From a bacterium (GTDB lineage: Bacteria > UBA3054), in NCBI GenBank assembly GCA_017538635.1, contig JAFYIM010000248.1, positions 1 through 6,798 of the forward strand: DNA of 6,798 nucleotides. The letters are read 5' to 3'. A model generated the notes under the pieces. It saw nothing but the letters and a program-made list of their open reading frames with translations, did no database searches and was not told the DNA's origin. The stretch's first letter is position 1, and the number at the start of each line of letters is the position of its first letter. A program made the position numbers and the translations under genes. Positions 1 to 5,432 of the stretch are shown one piece after another.

Positions 1-641
1 AGGATGGAGGAGACGAGGATGATGCCGTTCAGGTACATGCCCTGCTCGTTGTTCAGGTATCCGGCAAGCCCTGCGGAGCGCGTCGTGCCGTAGCTTTCGC
101 CCAGGAGGTACTTCGGGGACATCCAGCGGCCCTGCTGGCTGCAGAAACGCATGATGAAGTCGCCCATGGCCTCGATGTCTTTCTCAAGACCGTGAAATTC
201 GTCTTCGTGCTCGAGGTCGGCGGCGCGGGAGAAGCCCGTGCTGACAGGATCGACAAAGACCAGATCGGCGGCGTCCAGGAGCGTTTCCTTGTTGTCCACG
301 ATCTCAAAAGGCGGTTTGGGAGCGGAGCCGTCGGCGTTCATCTTGCAGCGCCTGGGGCCGAAGGCGCCCATGTGCAGCCAGATGGAGGAACTGCCAGGGC
401 CGCCGTTGTAGATGAAGATCACGGGGCGTTTGGCCTTGTCTTTTACGCCGTCCAGTTCGTAGTAGGTGAAAAAGATCCTGGCCTTAATTTTGCTCTCGTC
501 CTTGTGCTCTCTAAGAAAGAGCGTGCCGGTCGTGGCGGTGTAATTCAGTTTCGTTTTGCCAAGCGTTAGGGAGTGCTTGGTCTTTATCCTCTGTTCCTGC
601 TCTTCAACTGGAGCAGCCGGTTTTTCTTTTTCGTTTTCCAT
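1..641 (-). CDS. Serine carboxypeptidase, peptidase family S10 (3' end outside window)
   Basis: Reading the minus strand from the ATG at 641 gives an open frame of 213 codons with no stop before the window edge, so only the N-terminal part is present. Two hallmarks of family S10 (alpha/beta-hydrolase fold serine carboxypeptidases) are visible: NGGPGSSS at residues 79-86, the substrate-binding/oxyanion region, and GESYGTTR at 181-188, where Ser183 is the nucleophile. DPVSTGFS (131-138) is also typical. The catalytic Asp and His would lie beyond the edge; family members are usually about 450-520 residues. S10 enzymes remove C-terminal residues from peptides, and many bacterial members are exported. 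Here the N-terminus is charged (MENEKEKPAAPVEEQEQ) with no signal peptide, so a cytoplasmic site is inferred. It starts 16 bases after rnfA with no terminator between, so it is probably the last visible gene of the operon. No strong Shine-Dalgarno sequence is seen. The family call is firm; substrate and role are unknown. Confidence 0.9.
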   Translation of the reverse strand, partial: MENEKEKPAAPVEEQEQRIKTKHSLTLGKTKLNYTATTGTLFLREHKDESKIKARIFFTYYELDGVKDKAKRPVIFIYNGGPGSSSIWLHMGAFGPRRCKMNADGSAPKPPFEIVDNKETLLDAADLVFVDPVSTGFSRAADLEHEDEFHGLEKDIEAMGDFIMRFCSQQGRWMSPKYLLGESYGTTRSAGLAGYLNNEQGMYLNGIILVSSI

Positions 642-657
642 CTTTATAACTTCGTTT

Positions 658-1332
658 TTATTTAACAAGGCCGGCGAAGCCCATGAAGGCTATGGCTAAA
701 AGCGCGGCGGTAAGGAAGGCGATGGGCATTCCCCTGAAAGGCTTGGGAATGTCAACGAGCGCCAGACGCTCCCTTATGCCCGCCATCAGCATTAAGGCGA
801 GTAGGAAGCCGCATCCGGCGCCAAACCCCTGCAAAACGCCAAAGAGGAGGCTCATTGGGTGCCCGTAGCCTAAGGCCGTGCCGTTGATGGTGACGCCCTC
901 GATGTTTAGGATCGTAACACCAAGTACAGCGCAGTTTGTCGTGATAAGGGGAAGGTAGATGCCAAGGGCCGCGTAAAGAGGCGGGGCGATCTTCTGGATG
1001 ACCATCTCCACGAACTGCACGAGAGCCGCGATGACAAGGATGAAGACCAGCGTCATCAGGTAGCGCAGGTCGAAAGATTCAACTCCCTGTCCTCCGCCGA
1101 AGATCTTGTAGAAGAGATTGCTTTCGGAGGGGTAGAGGAAGAAGTGATAGACGAGCCAGCAGACGACGCTAGCGAGCGTCATGACGAAGATGACGGCGAG
1201 CCCCATGCCGAGGGCCGACTTCTTTTCCGTGGAAACGCCGATGTAAGGGCAGTAGCCAAGGAAGCGCGAGAAGATGAAGTTGTTGACGAGAACAACGGAA
1301 ATGACGACTAGAAAGGCAGTGGCTAGGTTCAT
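658..1332 (-). CDS. rnfA: Rnf electron transport complex subunit RnfA
   Basis: RnfA is an integral membrane subunit of the Rnf complex, which moves electrons between ferredoxin and NAD+ while pumping Na+ or H+. The 224-residue protein has about six hydrophobic segments (roughly 5-24, 41-65, 92-110, 118-142, 161-184 and 203-222). It carries the family landmarks VLVNNF, FLGYCPY with Cys28, LPLITTNCAVLG with Cys134, IRERL and the PFRG...MGFAGLVK ending. The two Cys match those that, with the RnfE pair, bind an Fe-S centre inside the membrane in Rnf/Nqr complexes. NqrE of the Na+-NQR is a paralogue, but neighbours and motifs fit Rnf better. The protein is about 30 residues longer than the usual ~193, mainly through an insertion near 66-88 (see findings). 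The ATG overlaps the rnfE stop by 4 bases. An AGGAG at 1339-1343, six bases upstream, confirms the start. Confidence 0.96.
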   Translation of the reverse strand: MNLATAFLVVISVVLVNNFIFSRFLGYCPYIGVSTEKKSALGMGLAVIFVMTLASVVCWLVYHFFLYPSESNLFYKIFGGGQGVESFDLRYLMTLVFILVIAALVQFVEMVIQKIAPPLYAALGIYLPLITTNCAVLGVTILNIEGVTINGTALGYGHPMSLLFGVLQGFGAGCGFLLALMLMAGIRERLALVDIPKPFRGMPIAFLTAALLAIAFMGFAGLVK

Positions 1333-1922
1333 TTGGCTCTCCTCTGGGCTAAGACGTTACGCACGGCCATGACGAGGCCGAAAGTTAAAAGCGCGCCGGC
1401 GGGGAGGATCATGATGCCGATGGGGTCCCAGCCGGGAACGACCGTCAGACCGAACCATTTGTTGGCGCCCAAAACTTCCCTGATGGTGGCGATGATGGAG
1501 ATGGCGATAAGGAAGCCTATTCCCATGCCAAGCCCGTCGAGCGCGGCTCTAAGCGGATTGTTCTTGGCGGCGAAAGCCTCCGCGCGGCCAAGGATGATGC
1601 AGTTCACGACGATCAGCTTGATGAAAAGGCCGATGGCCTTGCTAAGTTCCGGCGCGAAGCCCGCGATCAGCATATCGACTACCGTCACCAAAAAAGCGAT
1701 GACGATAATGTAGCAGGGGATCCTGATCTTGGAAGGCACGAAGCCCTTTATAAGGGAAATGATGATGTTGGAGAAAGTCAGGACCGCTATGACGGAAAGT
1801 CCCATACCTACGGCGTTGCGCATACTGCCGCTCGTTGCGAGAGTCGGGCACAAGCCCAAGGAAAGGACCAAGACAGGGTTCTTTTCCCAGATGCCTTTTA
1901 AAAATTCCTTGAGAAGACTCAT
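1329..1922 (-). CDS. rnfE: Rnf electron transport complex subunit RnfE
   Basis: RnfE is the partner of RnfA: a six-helix membrane subunit related in inverted topology, supplying the other half of the intramembrane Fe-S site. The 197 residues are a normal length. Visible landmarks are WEKNPVLVLSLGLCPTLA with Cys25, IRIPCYIIVIA, VVNCIILGRAEAFA with Cys108, ALDGLGMGIGF and IREVLG. The NCIILGRAEAFA block is typical of RnfE/NqrD. The first hydrophobic stretch begins near residue 16, followed by segments near 37-59, 68-89, 97-114, 127-148 and 166-188. The start is well supported by GGAGGG at 1929-1934, six bases before the ATG. The ATG overlaps the rnfG stop by 4 bases (ATGA), and the stop overlaps rnfA in the same way, so the three subunits are probably translationally coupled. 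NqrD is the alternative name if the complex were Na+-NQR, but the NqrB-type N-terminal extension is absent from the neighbouring RnfD. Confidence 0.96.
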   Translation of the reverse strand: MSLLKEFLKGIWEKNPVLVLSLGLCPTLATSGSMRNAVGMGLSVIAVLTFSNIIISLIKGFVPSKIRIPCYIIVIAFLVTVVDMLIAGFAPELSKAIGLFIKLIVVNCIILGRAEAFAAKNNPLRAALDGLGMGIGFLIAISIIATIREVLGANKWFGLTVVPGWDPIGIMILPAGALLTFGLVMAVRNVLAQRRAK

Positions 1923-2563
1923 AATTGTCCCTCCGCTTTAGCTTTTAGGAAGAGCAGAATCGGTTCCTTGACCGCCTTCGTCACGGCGGTGCTTGTGATG
2001 GTCGCGCCGGAAAGAGCGGTGATGTGCTTCGGATCTTTCGCCTTCACGACAATGAGATCCTCGGGCGTCTTGCCGGAGAACTGCGCCTGGAACCAGGGGA
2101 TCTGGCTCTCCTCGGATTTTTCTTCCTTCGCCGAGAAGAGGCCCTTGATGGCGCTCAATATGGTGTCGTTGGAAGGAAGCGCGTCAACTTCCGCACCTAA
2201 GCCCGGAGTCTCCGCCTGCTCGAGCACCCTGATGGCGACGACTTTGCCGTCGGGCTCGATGCCGCTTAGAACTTTGATCTGGGACTGATAGCCGCCGACC
2301 TGATACAAAAGCTCGTATCCGATCACGTTCTTGCTTTCGTCGAAGACTTCGTAATAAGAGATGGTCTTGCCTTCCGTTTCCACCTTTTTCAGTTCACCGA
2401 AAGAGGAGGCGCTTGGAAAAGCCAGCTTCTGGCCTTCCTCGAGTCTCTTCGACTGGGCGGCCTTTATTGGCTCCTTGGTGATCCTGTCAACCAAGGATAG
2501 GCCTACGCCGGCCACGCCGGCAATGATGAGAAGGACTAAGCCGTAATGCAGTATGGTTTTCAT
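1919..2563 (-). CDS. rnfG: Rnf electron transport complex subunit RnfG (FMN-bearing)
   Basis: RnfG is anchored by one N-terminal membrane helix (about residues 5-24), with the rest on the outer face of the cytoplasmic membrane. It carries an FMN attached through a phosphoester to a Thr, added by the flavin transferase ApbE. The 214-residue protein has the FMN-binding domain signatures ETPGLGAEVD (118-127) and SGATITSTAV (185-194), where Thr188 is the expected FMN acceptor. In most relatives an Asp stands three residues before the Ser of SGAT; here that position is Thr182 (see findings). Residues 143-153 form a charged stretch (SAKEEKSEESQ) that looks like a flexible loop. The gene overlaps both rnfD and rnfE by 4 bases. 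No strong Shine-Dalgarno sequence is visible, so translation may depend on coupling to rnfD. No apbE gene is present in the window. Confidence 0.95.
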   Translation of the reverse strand: MKTILHYGLVLLIIAGVAGVGLSLVDRITKEPIKAAQSKRLEEGQKLAFPSASSFGELKKVETEGKTISYYEVFDESKNVIGYELLYQVGGYQSQIKVLSGIEPDGKVVAIRVLEQAETPGLGAEVDALPSNDTILSAIKGLFSAKEEKSEESQIPWFQAQFSGKTPEDLIVVKAKDPKHITALSGATITSTAVTKAVKEPILLFLKAKAEGQL

Positions 2564-3540
2564 TTCTTGCCCGTCCCGAATACTCTGTTAGAAATAAGAC
2601 CGTCGATCAAAGGCACCGTGGCGTTCATGATCAGAATGGAGTAGGAAACGCCTTCAGGATAACCGCCCCAGCGTCTTATTATGAAAGTCAAAAGCCCGCA
2701 GCCCGCGCCGAAGATCAATTGCCCTTTGTGCGTCAGAGGGGAAGTGACCATATCCGTCGCCATGAACCAGGCTCCCAGCATCGCGCCGCCCGAGAGGATC
2801 GCAAAGAGCGGGTCGCCTTTGAAGATCAGGTTCACCACGGCCAGCGTCACAAGAAAGCTTACGGGGATGTGCCAAGTGATTATGCCTCTTATGAGCAGGA
2901 AAAGGCCGCCCAGAAGCAGCAATACGGCGGAGATCTCGCCGACGCAGCCTATGGCCCCTCTGCCGTAGCCGAAGGCCAGGTCAAGGTACATGCTGCCCTT
3001 CGAACCGAACGCGCTTATGAGAGCGTCCTGGCCGCCTTCCTTAAGTAGTCCCAGAGGCGTCGCCTGGGAGATAGCGTCAACCGGGTTGCCGAACTGCGCG
3101 CCAAGCGTCCAGCTCGTCATGTGCTTCGGGAAGGAAGCCAAAAGGAACGCGCGTCCGATCAACGCCGGGTTGAAAATGTTGCAGCCCAATCCGCCGAAGC
3201 ACTGCTTGACTATTATGACCGCCAGCGTTGTGCCGAGCATCGGCATCCACAAGGGGATGGTCGGCGGAACGTTGAAGGAGACTAAGAGCCCGGTCAGGGC
3301 CGCGCTGCCGTCCCAGCAGGATCTGATCGGCTGCTTCCTGATCTTAAGGCAGACAGCCTCGCAGACCATGGCGAAGAGAACGCAGACGATCGTTAATTTG
3401 ACCGCCATGAGGCCGAAGATGACGTAGCTCCAGATCAAAGCAGGCAGCAGCGCCAGAAAGACCGTCCACATGACTTTCGGGATGGAGTCACCCGACCTGA
3501 TGTGCGGCGATGAGGAAAGACGAAGAAGTTTTGTTTCCAT
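2560..3540 (-). CDS. rnfD: Rnf electron transport complex subunit RnfD (FMN-bearing)
   Basis: RnfD is a multi-spanning membrane subunit with a covalently bound FMN, forming part of the electron path across the membrane. The 326 residues are a normal RnfD length and lack the long N-terminal extension of NqrB. Landmarks are SSPH near the N-terminus, ALTGLLVSFNVPP (81-93), GGLGCNIFNPALIGRAFLL (116-134), the flavinylation motif DAISQATPL (155-163) with Thr161 as the expected acceptor, WHIPVSFLVTLA (223-234), GAMLGAWFMATDMVTSP (252-268) and GGYPEGVSYSILIMN near the C-terminus. The SQAT form of the motif also occurs in the E. coli homologue RsxD, so it is not abnormal. The start lies nine bases after the folK stop. 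No convincing Shine-Dalgarno sequence precedes it, which is odd for the first gene of the Rnf block. rnfC, often found directly upstream of rnfD, is replaced here by folK. Confidence 0.96.
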   Translation of the reverse strand: METKLLRLSSSPHIRSGDSIPKVMWTVFLALLPALIWSYVIFGLMAVKLTIVCVLFAMVCEAVCLKIRKQPIRSCWDGSAALTGLLVSFNVPPTIPLWMPMLGTTLAVIIVKQCFGGLGCNIFNPALIGRAFLLASFPKHMTSWTLGAQFGNPVDAISQATPLGLLKEGGQDALISAFGSKGSMYLDLAFGYGRGAIGCVGEISAVLLLLGGLFLLIRGIITWHIPVSFLVTLAVVNLIFKGDPLFAILSGGAMLGAWFMATDMVTSPLTHKGQLIFGAGCGLLTFIIRRWGGYPEGVSYSILIMNATVPLIDGLISNRVFGTGKK

Positions 3541-3549
3541 ATGTTTAAA

Positions 3550-4041
3550 TTATGCTTGTTGCAAAATAAAAGCGGGGGCGAAGAGCCTGACTTCCTGAGC
3601 GTCAAGAAGAGATGCGTATTCCATGCCGAATTGAAAAGCATCTTTTTGCAATTCCCTCAAGGGCGCAAGCACGAAGAGCCTTTCTTTCATCCTGGGGTGC
3701 GGGATCGTGAGTTCCGGTTCGTTCACGCACTCATCATTGAAAGTCAGTATGTCGATATCGCAAGTCCTGGGAGAATTCTTTTCGTGCTCATTCGGTCTGC
3801 CCAGCTCCTTTTCGATGCTCTGGGTAAAAGCGAGCAGTTCGCGCTCGTTCATTTCATGTTCGCAGGAAACGACCATGTTGAGAAAAGGAGAGCTCCCGGC
3901 GGGACAGCCTATGGGCGCGGTCTCCCAGACGGAAGACAACGAAGTGACAGCAACCTTTTCGCGCAGCTTTTTGACCGCGCTCTTAAGATTGCCAAGTCTG
4001 TCACCCAGATTTGACCCAAGACTGAGATAGCTTAATGTCAT
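3550..4041 (-). CDS. folK: 2-amino-4-hydroxy-6-hydroxymethyldihydropteridine pyrophosphokinase
   Basis: FolK (HPPK) is a cytoplasmic enzyme that transfers pyrophosphate from ATP to 6-hydroxymethyl-7,8-dihydropterin, the step before dihydropteroate synthase in folate synthesis. The 163-residue protein matches the family from end to end: YLSLGSNLGDR at 5-15, the central block with Arg92 and the metal-binding pair Asp95 and Asp97 in CDIDIL, then IPHPRMKERLFVLAPL at 113-128 with His115 and Arg121. These positions coincide with the E. coli HPPK numbering as I recall it. The signature just before Arg92 has Ser90 where Gly or Ala is usual, a mild variation. The ATG overlaps the dapL stop by 4 bases (ATGA), and no Shine-Dalgarno sequence is evident, so coupling to dapL is likely. 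No other folate gene is in the window. Co-transcription with rnf genes is unusual but may only reflect gene order. Confidence 0.95.
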   Translation of the reverse strand: MTLSYLSLGSNLGDRLGNLKSAVKKLREKVAVTSLSSVWETAPIGCPAGSSPFLNMVVSCEHEMNERELLAFTQSIEKELGRPNEHEKNSPRTCDIDILTFNDECVNEPELTIPHPRMKERLFVLAPLRELQKDAFQFGMEYASLLDAQEVRLFAPAFILQQA

Positions 4042-5210
4042 TTGTAAATGTTGAGCTTTTTGATCCTTTCCACCGCTTCAAGGAGCCTTTCCTTAGGAGC
4101 GGTCAGAGTCATCCTGATATAGCCTTCGCCGGAGGGGCCGAAGCCATTGCCGGGAGTGGCCACCACCGCCGCTTCCTTAAGAAGTTTCATGGCGGTCTCC
4201 TTGCTCGTCATGCCCTTGGGGACAGGCGCCCAGACGTAAAAGGCCGCCTGACTAGGCTTCACGGGACAGCCCAGGGCCTGCAGGCCATTGACTAGCGCAT
4301 CCCTTCTTTCCTGGTAAGTACGAAGCAGTTCTTCACGCCAACTTTGGTCGCCCGTCAGGGCTTCCACGGCGGCGTCCTGGACGGCGCCGAAGATGCCGGA
4401 GTCAAGGTTTCCCTTGATGCGGGAGAGCCCGGCCACCAAAGAAGGATTGCCGACCGCGAAAGCCACCCTCCAGCCCGTCATGTTGTAGGTCTTGGAAAGC
4501 GAGTAGTACTCCACGCAGTATTCCTTGGCGCCCTCAACTTCCAGGAAAGAATGGGGCTTGATGCCGTCGTAGTAAACGTCGGCGTAGGCCGCGTCGTGGG
4601 CGATGATGATGTTGTATTTCTTCGCGAAGTCCAGGGCTTTCTTGTAAAAGGAGAGCGGCGCGGTGACAGCGATGGGGTTGTTGGGGTAGCAGAGGAACAT
4701 CATCTTTGCCCTCTGCGCAATTTCTTCCGGAATGGCGTCGAGATCGGGAAGATAATCGTTCTCTTCCTTAAGCGGCATATAGTAAGTCTCGGCGTCAGCG
4801 AAAAGCGTGCCGGAATGATAGACCGGGTATCCCGGTTCCGGAACGAGCACCACTTCGCCAGGGTTGACGAACGCAAGGTGGATATGCCCGATGCCTTCCT
4901 TGGAGCCAAGGAGCGGTATGATCTCGGTGTTGGGATCAACGGTCACGCCGAAACGGGTTTTATAATAAGCGGCGCAGGCTTCTCTCAGAGCCTGTTTGCC
5001 GTTGCCAAAGTCATACTGATGGTTGGCGGGATTCAGGGCGGCTTTTCTTAAAGCTTCCACGATATGCGGCGGAGTGGGGAGGTCAGGGTCGCCGATGCCC
5101 AGATTGATGACGTCCGCGCCCGATTTCTTCAGTTTGCTTTTCAGAGCGTCGATCTCTTGGAAGAGATACGGCGGCAGCATGGAAAGCCTTTTGGAAAGGG
5201 GAAAATCCAT
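4038..5210 (-). CDS. dapL: LL-diaminopimelate aminotransferase (DapL type)
   Basis: This is a class I/II (fold type I) PLP-dependent aminotransferase of 390 residues, a full length for the family. The overall pattern closely matches enzymes annotated as DapL: VINLGIGDPDLPTP (35-48), GSKEGIGHI (102-110), YPNNP (175-179), SLSKTYNMTGWR (237-248) with Lys240 as the Schiff-base lysine, and Arg366 in GYIRMTL as the carboxylate-binding arginine. DapL converts tetrahydrodipicolinate directly to LL-diaminopimelate using glutamate, bypassing the succinylase or acetylase branches and feeding lysine and peptidoglycan synthesis. Related enzymes act on alanine or aspartate, so the exact substrate is less sure than the family. 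Two well-conserved active-site stretches differ from the norm (Ile180 and Ala207; see findings). The start is supported by AAGGA at 5216-5220, five bases before the ATG. It is the first gene of the operon, behind an extended -10 promoter. Confidence 0.85.
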   Translation of the reverse strand: MDFPLSKRLSMLPPYLFQEIDALKSKLKKSGADVINLGIGDPDLPTPPHIVEALRKAALNPANHQYDFGNGKQALREACAAYYKTRFGVTVDPNTEIIPLLGSKEGIGHIHLAFVNPGEVVLVPEPGYPVYHSGTLFADAETYYMPLKEENDYLPDLDAIPEEIAQRAKMMFLCYPNNPIAVTAPLSFYKKALDFAKKYNIIIAHDAAYADVYYDGIKPHSFLEVEGAKEYCVEYYSLSKTYNMTGWRVAFAVGNPSLVAGLSRIKGNLDSGIFGAVQDAAVEALTGDQSWREELLRTYQERRDALVNGLQALGCPVKPSQAAFYVWAPVPKGMTSKETAMKLLKEAAVVATPGNGFGPSGEGYIRMTLTAPKERLLEAVERIKKLNIYK

Positions 5211-5249
5211 AGTGTTCCTTAAGTTCTATTGCAGATTAAACTATTTGTC

Positions 5250-5278
5250 ATTATATCATAACCGCCCATTATTTCGCA
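5250..5278 (-). promoter_or_regulatory. Promoter for dapL-folK-rnfDGEA operon (extended -10)
   Basis: On the minus strand a perfect TATAAT lies at 5255-5250, preceded by TGA to give TGATATAAT, an extended -10 element. With a 17-base spacer the -35 region would be TGCGAA at 5278-5273, a poor match that the extended -10 could compensate. It lies inside the left arm of the palindrome. Transcription would begin near 5243, leaving a leader of about 30 bases before the dapL ATG with its AAGGA ribosome site. Inference from sequence pattern only. Confidence 0.65.
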
Positions 5279-5355
5279 GGCGATAAATCATATGCCCTTG
5301 GCAAACAGGCTTCGCTAAGTTTGCTTACGGGCACATGATTCTTTCGCCTGCGAAA
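5272..5355. repeat. 84-base imperfect palindrome between divergent promoters
   Basis: The outer arms TTTCGCAGGCGA (5272-5283) and TCGCCTGCGAAA (5344-5355) are exact reverse complements. Inside them, ATCATATGCCC (5287-5297) pairs with GGGCACATGAT (5329-5339) with one mismatch, and GCAAAC (5301-5306) pairs exactly with GTTTGC (5319-5324), leaving a 12-base centre. About 28 base pairs form, interrupted by small internal loops of 3-4 bases. The single A-C mismatch on the plus strand becomes a G-U pair in RNA from the minus strand. It sits upstream of both genes, so it is not a terminator for either. A regulatory operator, a REP-like or miniature mobile palindrome, or a small structured RNA are possible. 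No other copy was noticed in the window, and no flanking target duplication is evident. Confidence 0.85.
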
Positions 5356-5373
5356 GCAGGGCGTATGCCGCTA

Positions 5374-5402
5374 TTCGCGATCATAGTCCGATATGTTATA
5401 AT
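5374..5402 (+). promoter_or_regulatory. Promoter for the lipoprotein gene (extended -10)
   Basis: A perfect TATAAT at 5397-5402 is preceded by TGT, giving TGTTATAAT, an extended -10 element. With a 17-base spacer the -35 box would be TTCGCG at 5374-5379, a weak match. Transcription would begin near 5409, about 24 bases before the ATG at 5433. Pattern-based inference. The arrangement mirrors the dapL promoter on the other strand. Confidence 0.65.
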
Positions 5403-5432
5403 GAAAACGAGTTAACCAATCGAGGAACGAAC

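Noticed and set aside
192..569. Plus-strand open frame of 125 codons opposite the left-edge gene
   Set aside because: The minus-strand frame carries clear S10 peptidase motifs (NGGPGSSS, GESYG). The plus-strand product is low-complexity and matches nothing.
2995..3093. SQAT instead of SGAT in the RnfD FMN site as a possible defect
   Set aside because: The E. coli homologue RsxD has the same DGISQATPL-type motif, so this is a normal variant.
658..3540. Na+-translocating NADH:quinone reductase (nqrBCDE) instead of rnfDGEA
   Set aside because: RnfD has no NqrB N-terminal extension, the motifs of all four proteins follow Rnf, and neither nqrA nor nqrF adjoins the cluster.
4344..5051. Long plus-strand open frame of 235 codons opposite dapL
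   Set aside because: It lies wholly antisense to a well-conserved aminotransferase, has no recognisable domain, and is a by-product of the codon bias of the real gene.
5347..5360. Small hairpin CCTGC-GAAA-GCAGG at the right edge of the palindrome
   Set aside because: It has only five base pairs and competes with the much longer palindrome pairing. It has no T run and sits before the promoter, so it is not a terminator.
5401..5415. Four-codon upstream open frame (ATG to TAA) before the lipoprotein gene
   Set aside because: It begins inside the -10 box and before the expected transcription start, so it is unlikely to be in the mRNA.
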